Of a stretch of 52,548 bases of DNA, positions 1-8,298 are shown in pieces. The DNA is from Hymenobacter piscis. Its GTDB lineage: Bacteria > Bacteroidota > Bacteroidia > Cytophagales > Hymenobacteraceae. The stretch lies in NCBI RefSeq assembly GCF_018760735.1, contig NZ_JAHHZN010000027.1, forward strand, positions 1-52,548, written 5' to 3'. Every line of letters starts with the position of its first letter. Within the stretch, counting starts at the first letter, position 1. Under the pieces are notes generated by a model. That model made no database searches. It saw nothing but the letters and a program-made list of their open reading frames with translations, and was not told where the DNA came from. Made by a program: the position numbers and the translations under genes.

Positions 1-87
1 GGCCAGGTGCTCGGCCAAGTAAGTGCCGGTGTAGTTGACCTGGCTGCTGAGCAGAAACTGGCCATACAATTGAGCGGTGACTTTCAT
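1..87 (-). mobile_element. N-terminus of a transposase, cut by the window edge
   Basis: Reading leftward from an ATG, the strand encodes 29 residues beginning MKVTAQLYGQFLLSSQ and running off the window. From memory, this beginning resembles IS4/IS701-type DDE transposases of Hymenobacter and relatives. The catalytic part is outside the window, so family and intactness cannot be judged. The adjoining AT-rich, gene-poor DNA fits an insertion hot spot. I could not identify a terminal inverted repeat in the bases that follow. Confidence 0.55.
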
Positions 88-268
88 GGGCTTGGTACGC
101 TGAGAAAGCCGTTTGCGTAAGTCCTAGCTAAGAGATACTTCAGGTCCCAATAGCATCCGTACACCGTTCAAGAAACCTCCATAGTCGCCTCAATTGCGAA
201 TAGAGATTGTAGTAGTTGGTTTTGATATGGATTATTAAGTTTGCAAAGCAATATAATGCACAAATGAA
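88..268. other. Non-coding stretch beside the transposase; drops to AT-rich
   Basis: No gene is visible. From about 200 onward composition changes from GC-rich to strongly AT-rich, and this continues to about 780. One end of the insertion element probably lies in this gap, but no clear inverted repeat or target duplication can be picked out by eye. Confidence 0.4.
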
Positions 269-658
269 ATGATAAATTTTCTGGAGAATGCAGTTTTCAA
301 CAGAAATGAACGTAGTCTTAAAAAATATCTTGCATTTGATCAGCCGATGAAAATAGATTCAAGTCATTATGGGTTAATCGCAGAAGCTCTATCAGGTCTT
401 TGGCATGCCCAGCATGAGGACTTAGTAAGTTTGATTTGCCTAAATAATTTAATTGATGACCGATTTGTGCGACCAATATTTAACATTGCCTCCAAAAGAG
501 AAGTTTTCAGATGGTACGATGATGAACTAGAGTCTACTTTAAGGAAGTGTGTTCACGTACTGAAAATGATTAATTCAACAAAATAGAACGAAATGATAAA
601 AAAATTAGAGAGTCTAAATAGCGAAAATGTTAAATCAATTTTAGAAATGTATAAGTAG
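269..658 (+). pseudogene. Small AT-rich hypothetical gene with an in-frame TAG (HEAT-like helical protein)
   Basis: An open frame of 105 codons ends at TAG 584-586, but the same frame continues for 23 more sense codons (NEMIKKLESLNSE...) to a second TAG at 656-658. The two parts together would make about 129 residues, all helical, with a charged YDDELESTLRKC segment in the middle. This resembles small HEAT-like or immunity-type proteins found beside mobile or toxin loci in Bacteroidota; that is inference from the overall look, with no catalytic motif. Composition is far more AT-rich than in the neighbours, suggesting transfer. Either the last helix was lost to a nonsense mutation, or the natural protein ends at 586 and the rest is residual. 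Confidence 0.45.
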
Positions 659-784
659 ATTTTTAACACATAAATTTAATTTAATTAAATCGTATCGTAT
701 ATAAATTGTGTGTATTTTGTAATTACCACCTAAGTATTTTAAGATATATTCACATGTGCGATTCTAAATTACACTCAAAATGGT
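659..784. other. AT-rich intergenic DNA, nothing recognised
   Basis: About 125 bases of AT-rich sequence with no open frame, tRNA or repeat that I can identify. It separates the decayed small gene from the clpC terminator. Confidence 0.4.
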
Positions 785-836
785 CCTAAAAAACCGGCCG
801 GCTCCCTTACAGGAACCGGCCGGTTTCATTGCAACT
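785..836 (-). terminator. Rho-independent terminator of clpC
   Basis: Arms AAACCGGCCGG (791-801) and its exact complement (826-836) enclose a 24-base loop region. On the minus strand the stem is followed by a run of six T. It lies just downstream of the clpC stop codon. Confidence 0.8.
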
Positions 837-853
837 TAGACGAATTACTCACT

Positions 854-3466
854 CTACTTCTTCGAGTCCGTGGATTCGTCGTTGTCAGGCTCAGGAGCTT
901 CCTCGGGCCGCTCGTCGCTGGCCAGATTGGGCGTCTCGCCGCTCTTGCTCACGGCAAAGACCAGTTCTTCGGCCCCGGCCGTGTAGTCGGCGGTGATGAC
1001 GTCGCCCTGGGCAATTTCTGCCTTCAGGATTTCCTCGGCAATCGGGTCTTCGATGTACTTCTGGATGGCCCGGTTCAGCGGACGTGCGCCGTATTTGGGG
1101 TCGTAGCCTTTCTCGGCCACGAAGTCCTTGGCGGCTTCGGTCAGCTCCACGCGGTAGCCCAGCGTCTGGATGCGGCCCAGCAGCTTGCTGAGGCTGATGT
1201 CGATGATCTTGTGGATATCGGCTTTCTCCAGCGAGTTGAAGACCACCACATCGTCGAGACGGTTCAGGAACTCAGGCGAGAAGGTTTTGCGCAGGGCGTT
1301 GGTGATGGTGCCCTTCGTCAGCTCGTCCATGTTCTCCTGCCGCGCCTTGGTACCGAAACCGATGCCGGCACCGAAGTCCTGCAAATCACGCGCCCCGATG
1401 TTCGAGGTCATGATGATGATGGTGTTGCGGAAGTCCACCTTGCGGCCCAGGCCGTCGGTCAGGATACCGTCGTCGAGCACCTGCAGCAGGATGTTGTACA
1501 CATCCGGGTGCGCCTTCTCAATCTCGTCGAGCAGGATAACCGAGTACGGCTTGCGGCGGATTTTCTCCGTCAGCTGACCGCCCTCTTCGTAGCCCACGTA
1601 GCCGGGAGGCGCGCCCACCAGGCGCGAGATGCTGAATTTCTCCATGTACTCCGACATGTCGATCCGCACCAGCGAATCTTCCTTGTCGAAGAGATAAGTG
1701 GCCAGCACCTTCGCCAGCTCCGTTTTGCCTACGCCCGTGGGGCCCAGGAATACGAAGGAGCCGATGGGCTTCTTGGGGTCTTTCAGGCCGACGCGGGTCC
1801 GCTGGATGGCTTTCACCAACTGCTGGATGGCCTTGTCCTGACCGATTACCTTGCCTTTCAGCTCTTCGCCCATGTTCAGGAGCTTGGAGCTTTCCTTCTG
1901 GGCCACGCGCGAAACGGGGATGCCGGTCATCATGGCAATAACCTCGGCCACGTTTTCCTCCTTCACGGTGTAGCGCTTCTTTTTGGTCTCCTCTTCCCAG
2001 TCCTTCTTGGCTGATTCGAGCTGATCAATGAGCTTCTTTTCCGTGTCGCGGAGCTTGGCGGCTTCCTCGTACTTCTGCGACTTCACCACGCGGTTTTTCT
2101 CGCCCTTGATGTTCTCAATCTGCTCTTCGAGCTTGAGAATATCCTCAGGCACCACGATGTTGTTGATGTGCACGCGGGCACCGGCCTCGTCGAGAATGTC
2201 GATGGCCTTGTCGGGCAGGAACCGGTCGGACATGTAGCGGTCCGACAGCTTTACGCAGGCCTCAATGGCCTTGTCGGTGTACACCACGTGGTGGTGGTCC
2301 TGGTACTTGTCCTTGATATTGTTCAGGATTTCAATCGTCTCCTCGGGCGTGGTGGGGTCCACCATCACCATCTGGAAACGACGAGCCAGCGCGCCGTCCT
2401 TCTCAATATACTGACGATACTCGTCGAGCGTAGTCGCGCCAATGCATTGAATTTCGCCGCGGGCCAGAGCCGGCTTGAACATGTTGGAAGCATCCAGCGA
2501 GCCGGAGGCACCGCCAGCGCCCACAATCGTGTGCAGCTCGTCAATGAACAGGATAACGTCGGGCGACTTTTCCAGCTCGTTCATCACGGCCTTCATGCGC
2601 TCCTCAAACTGGCCGCGGTACTTGGTACCGGCCACCAGGGAGGCAAGGTCGAGGGTAACCACGCGCTTCCCGAACAGCACCCGCGACACCTTCTTCTGGA
2701 TGATGCGCAAAGCGAGGCCTTCGGCAATAGCCGTTTTACCAACGCCGGGCTCCCCGATGAGGATGGGGTTGTTCTTCTTGCGGCGCGAAAGGATCTGGGC
2801 AACGCGCTCAATCTCCTTTTCGCGGCCCACAATGGGGTCGAGCTTATCTTCCTCAGCCAGCTTGGTCAGATCGCGGCCGAAGTTGTCGAGCACGGGCGTA
2901 CGCGACTTCTCGTTGCCTTTTTTGGGAGTCGCGCCCGCCCCGGCACCGCCACGGCCTGCACTGCCCCCAAAGAGGCGGTCGTTGTCATCGTCATCGGCCT
3001 CAGGGCCGGAGGTGGGGTTGTTCGCCGAGTTACCGTGGTAGTCCAGCGAATCGCGGACGGATTCGTAGTTCACGTTGAATTTGCTCAGGATTTGGGACGA
3101 AATATTGTCTTCATCACGCAGAATCGAAAGGAGCAGGTGCTCCGTACCGATAATTTCGCTCTTGAAGATTTTGGCCTCTAGGTAGGTAATCTTGAGGACT
3201 TTCTCGGTCTGTTTGGTCAGCGGGATGGAGCCGGTGATGCTCGTGCCCTGCGTGGCCGTGTTGCGGGTGGCCTGCTCCAAGGCATATTTCAGCTCGTCCA
3301 CGGATACGCCCAGTTTCTTGAGCAAACCGATGGCCGTGCCTTCGCCTTCGCGAATCATACCCAGCAACAGGTGTTCAGTACCGATATAGTCGTGCCCGAG
3401 CCGGATGGCCTCTTCCCGGCTCAGGGAGATGACCTCCTTGACTCTGTTTGAGAATTTAGCTTCCAT
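854..3466 (-). CDS. clpC: ATP-dependent Clp protease ATP-binding subunit ClpC
   Basis: An 870-residue AAA+ unfoldase that feeds substrates to the ClpP protease. Domains in order: two Clp-N repeats (about 1-145, each with GTEHLLL), a Gly/Asp-rich linker, AAA+ domain 1 with Walker A GEPGVGKT near 238-245, a middle region with a UVR-type segment (KYEEAAKLRDTEKK), and AAA+ domain 2 with GPTGVGKTE and arginine-finger/sensor regions (FSPEFLNRLDD). An acidic tail ends the protein. Size and order match the ClpC class rather than ClpB, which has a longer coiled-coil propeller. The start at MEAKFSNRVKEV is chosen because it matches the conserved N-terminus; an in-frame start 12 codons upstream adds unrelated residues. 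It appears to be a single-gene unit with its own terminator. Confidence 0.96.
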   Translation of the reverse strand: MEAKFSNRVKEVISLSREEAIRLGHDYIGTEHLLLGMIREGEGTAIGLLKKLGVSVDELKYALEQATRNTATQGTSITGSIPLTKQTEKVLKITYLEAKIFKSEIIGTEHLLLSILRDEDNISSQILSKFNVNYESVRDSLDYHGNSANNPTSGPEADDDDNDRLFGGSAGRGGAGAGATPKKGNEKSRTPVLDNFGRDLTKLAEEDKLDPIVGREKEIERVAQILSRRKKNNPILIGEPGVGKTAIAEGLALRIIQKKVSRVLFGKRVVTLDLASLVAGTKYRGQFEERMKAVMNELEKSPDVILFIDELHTIVGAGGASGSLDASNMFKPALARGEIQCIGATTLDEYRQYIEKDGALARRFQMVMVDPTTPEETIEILNNIKDKYQDHHHVVYTDKAIEACVKLSDRYMSDRFLPDKAIDILDEAGARVHINNIVVPEDILKLEEQIENIKGEKNRVVKSQKYEEAAKLRDTEKKLIDQLESAKKDWEEETKKKRYTVKEENVAEVIAMMTGIPVSRVAQKESSKLLNMGEELKGKVIGQDKAIQQLVKAIQRTRVGLKDPKKPIGSFVFLGPTGVGKTELAKVLATYLFDKEDSLVRIDMSEYMEKFSISRLVGAPPGYVGYEEGGQLTEKIRRKPYSVILLDEIEKAHPDVYNILLQVLDDGILTDGLGRKVDFRNTIIIMTSNIGARDLQDFGAGIGFGTKARQENMDELTKGTITNALRKTFSPEFLNRLDDVVVFNSLEKADIHKIIDISLSKLLGRIQTLGYRVELTEAAKDFVAEKGYDPKYGARPLNRAIQKYIEDPIAEEILKAEIAQGDVITADYTAGAEELVFAVSKSGETPNLASDERPEEAPEPDNDESTDSKK

Positions 3467-3588
3467 GCAGATAAGGTAGTGAAGAAAAACGGAACCCCGC
3501 AAGCCGAATGGAGGCCTGTTTTGCGGGTTTGGCCGATGTAATCTGAAAACAGATTGAGTCGGGCGTTGGTTCGGGGCGACTCTGGCTA

Positions 3589-4227
3589 CTACGTGAGAAA
3601 AGAGCCGGCGGCCGGACCCTGCATGAACAGCAGGTCTAAGATGCTGAGGCCCGGTACAAAATCTTTACCAAAGGTCTGTACGTACGGCCGACCCGACTTC
3701 CTGTCAGGTTCCGGAGTTGCAGTTGTTTTGGGCGTCAGCCAATCGCGCCGGTCCAGCACAGGGGAAGGGAAGTCGGGAGATGGGGAAGTGAAGGGAACGT
3801 ACTCCGAGGTCAGGTGAATGGGCAGACGCAGGCGCAGGCAGCGGAAATAGAACCGGAGCAGGGCCTCGTTCAGCTCGAACAGCCGCCGGGGCTTCTGCTG
3901 GTAGATATCGTGCAGATACTCGGCGTAATACTCGAAGTACGGGGTGCCGCCGTAAGCGGTTTGCAGGGTGCGCCAGTGGCGGTGCACCCAGTTCTGGCGG
4001 TAGTCGATTTCGATTTCCGAAGTCAGGACTTTTTCGCTGCGGTTACCATCTATTACGGGGATGGTGAGCGGCTGTACACCCTGGGCCGTGAGGATGAGGC
4101 AGCGGTTGCGGTAGGTTTGTTTGCGGTAATTCTCGTGCGCTTCCAGCCAAAGGGCTTCGGCCCCGAGCAATTCGGCAAAAAACGCGGCGGGTGGGTTGTA
4201 CTGAGTTTCGAACAGAACGGCGGGCAT
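3589..4227 (-). CDS. WbqC-like family protein
   Basis: A 212-residue protein opening MPAVLFETQYNPPAAFFAELLGAE, with EAHENYRKQTYRNR and IPVIDGN segments followed by HRHWRTLQTAYGGTPYFEYY. These match the WbqC-like family. Members lie in O-antigen or sugar-nucleotide gene clusters in other bacteria and have no settled activity. In Bacteroidota a copy often lies near signal-peptidase or cell-envelope genes. The C-terminus ends with the usual LSILDLLFMQGP segment, so the gene looks intact. No surface-polysaccharide cluster is present here, so the role in this organism is open. Confidence 0.85.
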   Translation of the reverse strand: MPAVLFETQYNPPAAFFAELLGAEALWLEAHENYRKQTYRNRCLILTAQGVQPLTIPVIDGNRSEKVLTSEIEIDYRQNWVHRHWRTLQTAYGGTPYFEYYAEYLHDIYQQKPRRLFELNEALLRFYFRCLRLRLPIHLTSEYVPFTSPSPDFPSPVLDRRDWLTPKTTATPEPDRKSGRPYVQTFGKDFVPGLSILDLLFMQGPAAGSFLT

Positions 4228-4469
4228 GGGCGGGCAGAAAGGGCCCAGATACGTTCGGGCCGCATAAAAACGAAGATGGATAACGAAGTAACGGCTTTAC
4301 GGCCGATTGCCGGGTGCGGTCTTATCTGCCCGTTGTCCGGCAACCTGTAGTAAATCGTGGTCGTTCTAACAGCATATCACCGGAAAAATGGCAATTTTGC
4401 CCCGGCAGGCCGGAGTTTTTTCAAGGTGAAGTCTTCGGCTTTCCTTGCCCATATCGCTATACTGACACG

Positions 4470-5348
4470 ATGACCGGATTTCAGCGTCTGTTGCTCTTAT
4501 TGCTACTGCTGTGCCTGCGCGCTCCGGCTGCCCCGGCCCAGTTGCTGTTAGACGTTAGCCGTTTTCGCAACGAGAATGAGAGCGTGAAGGGCGGGGTAGT
4601 GGAAGTATACGTGACTGTTTCGGGCCAGCAGCTGACATACCAGCGCCGTGGGCCTAAGCTGTACCAGGCCGGGGCCGTTGTAACGCTGGAAGCCATTCGG
4701 CCTGATGGTGCGGCCGAATATCAGGAAACCATCACGCTTAAACCGCCGGTACTGCGCGATACCACCGCCGCCATTAAAAATCCTGTCAGCTTCCAGAAAC
4801 GAATCAATTTACCCGAAGGCCGCTACACGCTAAGGGCCCGCATGCGCGACCAATACCGGGCTGCTTCCACGGCCTTGGTGGAGCAGCCGCTGGTGGTAGA
4901 ATTTGCTGGTACAGGGCCGATGATGAGCGACGTGGTTTTGCTGGCTAAGCCCGCCAGCCGCGCGGCCGTGGAGGCGAATAACTTTATCCGCAACGGCCTG
5001 ACCCTGGCGCGGGCACCCGCCGGCCTTTACGCCCGGGGGCAGGAAAAACTGTTTTTCTACGCCGAACTTTACCATGTACCGGCCGGTCAGCCCCTGGTGC
5101 TGCGCTACTATTTGCGGGGCCCACAAGGCACCCCGGAGCTGATAAGCGGAAAGGCAGTGGTGCAGGGCAGCGAAGGCAAGCCCACCGTGCTTGCCGGCGA
5201 GCTGGACCTGAGCAAAGTGCCCGCCGGTAACTACCAACTGATGGTGGAGGTTCGCAACCCCAGAAACCAGGTAATCGCCTCGCAGACAACCAATGTGCGC
5301 CGTGAACCCGCCGAATACGCTCCTGCCGGGGCAACAATTTCCCGATGA
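4470..5348 (+). CDS. Secreted protein of unknown function (beta-rich), coupled to acyltransferase
   Basis: A 292-residue protein with a classical signal peptide (MTGFQRLLLLLLLLCLRAPAAPAQ, cleavage after Ala-Gln likely). The mature part is rich in beta-forming stretches such as GRYTLRARMRDQYR and GNYQLMVEVRNPRNQ, like Ig-like or GWxTD-type periplasmic proteins of Bacteroidota. No catalytic motif is visible. The ATG at 4470 is chosen because the signal peptide begins there; upstream codons would place 52 unrelated residues before it. Its TGA overlaps the ATG of the next gene (ATGA), so the two are very likely translated together. A CAATTTTG element near 4391-4398 is a possible weak promoter. 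Confidence 0.75.
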   Translation: MTGFQRLLLLLLLLCLRAPAAPAQLLLDVSRFRNENESVKGGVVEVYVTVSGQQLTYQRRGPKLYQAGAVVTLEAIRPDGAAEYQETITLKPPVLRDTTAAIKNPVSFQKRINLPEGRYTLRARMRDQYRAASTALVEQPLVVEFAGTGPMMSDVVLLAKPASRAAVEANNFIRNGLTLARAPAGLYARGQEKLFFYAELYHVPAGQPLVLRYYLRGPQGTPELISGKAVVQGSEGKPTVLAGELDLSKVPAGNYQLMVEVRNPRNQVIASQTTNVRREPAEYAPAGATISR

Positions 5349-6235
5349 ACGCATCCGTTGCTACGTATGCGTGGTATTTTCGCCTGCTGGATGGGCTGCT
5401 GAGAGCTGTTTCCAGCCTGCCGCTGGCGGTATTGTACGGGCTGGCCAGAGTGTTGTACTGGCTGATGGCTTATGGGCTGCGCTACCGCCGAAGCGTCGTG
5501 CTCACTAATCTGCGGAATTCATTCCCAGAAAAGCCGGAGTCTGAAATCCGGCAGGTTGCCAGGGGGTTCTACTGGCACTTTGCCCAGGTAATTGTTGAGA
5601 TTCTGAAGCTGCGCACTATTAAAGCGGCGGAACTGGAGCAGCGCGTAAGGTTCACTAATCCGGAAGTACTGGGCCGGTTTTTTCCCCTGGAGCGGCAGGT
5701 GCTCACCCTGGGCTCCCACGCCGGCAACTGGGAGTGGATTCTGTCGGCAGCGGCGCTGGAGTACCCGGGTCGGGCCGGCGGCGTGTACAAGCCCCTGACG
5801 AATCCGTTTTTTGAAGCGTTTATGCGCTCCTTGCGCGGGCGGCTGGGCGCGCACCTGGTGCCCATGGTAAGCACCCTGCGCGATTTGGTGCGCCACCGCG
5901 GCCAGGGCCGCACTCTGAGCCTGCTCTCCGACCAGGCCGCCGGCCCCGAAGATTACCCGTACTGGACCACTTTCCTGCACCAGGATACCCCCTTCTATAC
6001 CGGGGCCGACAAGCTGGCTGCCCAGTTCCAGTGCGCGGCCGTGTACGTGGGTATCCGGCGGGTCCGGCGCGGGTATTATGAAATTACGTTCACGGAACTC
6101 CACGACGGCCTGAGTACGCTGCCGCCCACCGAACACCGCCTCACCGAGGCCTTCGCCCGCCAGCTCGAACGCGACATCCAGGCCAGTCCCACGGACTACC
6201 TCTGGAGCCACCGCCGCTGGAAGCATAAGCGGTGA
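5345..6235 (+). CDS. Lysophospholipid/lipid A acyltransferase family protein (LpxL/HtrB-like)
   Basis: A 296-residue member of the LpxL/HtrB acyltransferase family, inner-membrane enzymes that add secondary acyl chains to lipid A or related lipids. The HX4(D/E) catalytic motif is present as HAGNWE (H125, E130), followed by KPLTNPFFEAFMRSLRGRLG and the SDQAAGP segment that forms part of the acceptor site. The N-terminal 45 residues hold a hydrophobic anchor. A final SHRRWKHKR matches the usual C-terminus of the family. It overlaps the preceding secreted-protein gene by four bases, suggesting a shared envelope role. The acyl donor and exact substrate cannot be read from the sequence. Confidence 0.88.
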   Translation: MNASVATYAWYFRLLDGLLRAVSSLPLAVLYGLARVLYWLMAYGLRYRRSVVLTNLRNSFPEKPESEIRQVARGFYWHFAQVIVEILKLRTIKAAELEQRVRFTNPEVLGRFFPLERQVLTLGSHAGNWEWILSAAALEYPGRAGGVYKPLTNPFFEAFMRSLRGRLGAHLVPMVSTLRDLVRHRGQGRTLSLLSDQAAGPEDYPYWTTFLHQDTPFYTGADKLAAQFQCAAVYVGIRRVRRGYYEITFTELHDGLSTLPPTEHRLTEAFARQLERDIQASPTDYLWSHRRWKHKR

Positions 6236-6241
6236 AAAGGT

Positions 6242-6336
6242 GAGGTGGTGAGATAGTGAAATGGTGAGTTGAAGTTCGCATGGCTCTACCTGCGCGGCCA
6301 GAACGTCCACTCACCATTTCACTATCTCACCACCTC
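6242..6336. repeat. 28-bp perfect inverted repeat of octamer units between convergent genes
   Basis: The arms 6242-6269 and 6309-6336 are exact complements, separated by 39 bases. Each arm is built of degenerate 8-base units of the form GANNTGGT (GAGGTGGT, GAGATAGT, GAAATGGT). It starts seven bases after one stop codon and ends seven bases before the opposing one, so it may terminate transcription from both sides. The same unit type recurs near 27490-27540. Confidence 0.8.
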
Positions 6337-6342
6337 GCCCTA

Positions 6343-6972
6343 TCACAGATACTGCTCAATATCGCCGGCGCCCTGACGGATGATGTCGAAGTCGTCGTTG
6401 GTGCAATCGACCACGGTGCTGGCGATGTTGTTACCGAAACCGCCATCAATGACCAGATCGACCAGGGGGCGATACTTCTCAAAAATCAGGTCGGGGTCGG
6501 TGCTGTACTCCAGGATTTCGTCGTCGTCGCGGATGGACGTGCTGATGATGGGGTTGCCAAGTTCTTTCACCAGCAGGGCGCAAATCTGATTATCGGGAAT
6601 GCGGATGCCCACGGTTTTACGCTTCACGCCGCCGTAGCGCGGAGCCTTGGTGCTGGCCTCAAAGATAAAGGTAAACGGCCCGGGCAACGCTTTCTTGAGC
6701 ACTTTGTACACGGGCGTGGTAATGCCATTGGCATAGTCCGTGATATGCGACAAATCGGAGCAGATAAACGAGAGGTTGGCCTTGTCGGGCTGTACGCCCT
6801 TGAGACGGCAGAGTTTTTCCACGGCACGGGCATTGTTGATGTCGCAGCCCAGGCCGTAAATCGTGTCGGTCGGGTAGATGATGACGCCCCCTTTGCGGAT
6901 GATTTCTACCGCCTGCTGAATGCGGTTCAGGGGCGGATTATCGGGGTGAATGCGAAGCAGCGTAGCGGACAT
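6343..6972 (-). CDS. YrdC/Sua5/YciO family protein (L-threonylcarbamoyladenylate synthase-like)
   Basis: A 209-residue single-domain YrdC-fold protein. The family makes threonylcarbamoyl-AMP for the t6A modification of ANN-decoding tRNAs; the YciO branch is less well characterised. Visible signatures are GGVIIYPTDTIYGLGCDI near the N-terminus, KANLSFICSDLSHI, LPGPFTFIFEAS and a VGIRIPDN segment. The KxR/SxN substrate-binding pattern is less exact than in TsaC, and the SFICSDLS and STSIRDDD wording is closer to YciO. No Sua5 C-terminal domain is present. The start at MSATLLRIHPD is chosen over a longer in-frame option that adds a low-complexity leader. Confidence 0.88.
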   Translation of the reverse strand: MSATLLRIHPDNPPLNRIQQAVEIIRKGGVIIYPTDTIYGLGCDINNARAVEKLCRLKGVQPDKANLSFICSDLSHITDYANGITTPVYKVLKKALPGPFTFIFEASTKAPRYGGVKRKTVGIRIPDNQICALLVKELGNPIISTSIRDDDEILEYSTDPDLIFEKYRPLVDLVIDGGFGNNIASTVVDCTNDDFDIIRQGAGDIEQYL

Positions 6973-7126
6973 AAGCAGAAACAGGATGGAGTAAGCGTGG
7001 GCCCCGGTACCAGTCGGCGCCGGGGCGGTCAATGTACAAGCGAAGTCAGTAACCTGCTACTGTTTTCGGTAAAAAGGGTAGTGGGGTTGCTTCACGCTGC
7101 CTGCGAACCGGCTTGGCGAGACAAAA

Positions 7127-7158
7127 AAAGAGCCCCGGCCAACCGGCCAGGGCTCTTT
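7127..7158 (-). terminator. Terminator after the T9SS cargo gene
   Basis: Arms AAAGAGCCCCGGCC and GGCCAGGGCTCTTT pair around a four-base AACC loop with one internal mismatch. On the minus strand the stem ends in a run of T. It lies 22 bases past the stop codon of the secreted protein gene. Confidence 0.85.
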
Positions 7159-7180
7159 CATGCAGGAAAATAAGCGCTGC

Positions 7181-8164
7181 TTACTGCTTCACGATTTTGT
7201 GCGAAGTCAGCGTGTTGCCATCCTGCACCAGCAGCATGTACTGACCGGCCGGCAGGGCGCTCAGGCTGAACGAGCCATCCAAGGCGGAAGCACCCCGGAG
7301 CACGGTGCGGCCCATCAGGTCGGTTACCGTAACGGCCGTTTTGGCAGTGCGGCCGGCCACCTGAATCGTCAGGTTGTTGGCCGAGGGGTTCGGGAAAACG
7401 CGCACGTTGCCGGCCGTCAGGGCCTTGCGGGTGCTCAGCGGCGTCGTACCCGTAGAAAGAGCAAAGTTGTCAACCGCCAGCAGGGCGTCGTTGCCCGTAT
7501 CGTTGTTATCCTTCCAGCGAATCCACATCGTAGTGCCGGCCGGCCAGGTGATGCCTGTGAGCGAACCTGCCAGTGAAGCACGGTTGGCGGCGTCATTGCC
7601 GTTAATAGCAGTATTAGATGTGTTGGCGTTGGCCAGCTCCGTTACGTTCAGGGTTGCAACAGGCGTCCAGGTACCCGTATTCAGGCTGGTGGCATCTAGG
7701 CTGTACTCGAAAGACAGCACCTCGTTCTGGTTATCTAAGGCACCGGACTTCCATTGCTCGCCTTGGTACGCTACGTTTACTTGCGTGACGTCGGCTCCTG
7801 TAGTATTCGTGAAAGCAGCTCCGAAAGCAGGCGTGGTGGAGTTGGAGGAGATTGAACCCATCGCCCGGTCGTTGTCGTTGGCGGCTCCAACATTGTATAC
7901 CCCACCAGAACCTGCACTGCCATCGGTAGCTGTCAGATTCAGGTCCTGACCAATCGCACCCGTACCCGCAAAGCGGAGGCCAGACCAACCGGCCGGATAA
8001 GCAGTACCCGTGGGGCCGATGCCGTCGAAGTCCTGGGTGTAAATAACACCTGATGCAACGCTGATGGGCGTAACAGCCTGGGCCGAGGCCGCTACGGTAC
8101 CCAGGCTCAGGCCCAGGCCCAGCAGGGCGCGAAACAAATTTTTAGAGTTGTAAGCGTGTTGCAT
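7181..8164 (-). CDS. Secreted protein with T9SS type A C-terminal sorting domain
   Basis: A 327-residue exported protein. The signal peptide is about residues 1-29 (LGLGLSLGTVAASAQA). The middle is a beta-sandwich region with DFDGIGPTGTAYPAGW and DNDRAMGSISSN, like the carbohydrate-binding or choice-of-anchor modules of Bacteroidota surface proteins. The last 75 residues (VRVFPNPSANNLTI ... VTDLMGRTVLR ... LPAGQYMLLVQDG ... HKIVKQ) are a type A sorting domain recognised by the type IX secretion machinery, which exports the protein and removes the domain. No catalytic motif is visible, so ligand binding is only a guess. It is transcribed alone, with its own terminator and a candidate promoter upstream. 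Confidence 0.88.
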   Translation of the reverse strand: MQHAYNSKNLFRALLGLGLSLGTVAASAQAVTPISVASGVIYTQDFDGIGPTGTAYPAGWSGLRFAGTGAIGQDLNLTATDGSAGSGGVYNVGAANDNDRAMGSISSNSTTPAFGAAFTNTTGADVTQVNVAYQGEQWKSGALDNQNEVLSFEYSLDATSLNTGTWTPVATLNVTELANANTSNTAINGNDAANRASLAGSLTGITWPAGTTMWIRWKDNNDTGNDALLAVDNFALSTGTTPLSTRKALTAGNVRVFPNPSANNLTIQVAGRTAKTAVTVTDLMGRTVLRGASALDGSFSLSALPAGQYMLLVQDGNTLTSHKIVKQ

Positions 8165-8217
8165 GGTAGAAAGAAAAAAAGAGAAGTGAAAATCCAGAAC
8201 GCGTACTTTTGAGCACC

Positions 8218-8250
8218 TAAAGATACCCTAATCAGGAGCGACTCTGCAAA
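8218..8250 (-). promoter_or_regulatory. Candidate Bacteroidota promoter for the T9SS cargo gene
   Basis: On the minus strand a TTTG (8247-8250) is followed after 21 bases by TATCTTTA (8218-8225), which fits TAnnTTTG with one mismatch at the last base. It lies about 55 bases before the start codon. Spacing is slightly long. Confidence 0.4.
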
Positions 8251-8298
8251 CGAAGTCGTTTGAGGGTATGTTACCGTTATATTACCCCACCTCGCCTC

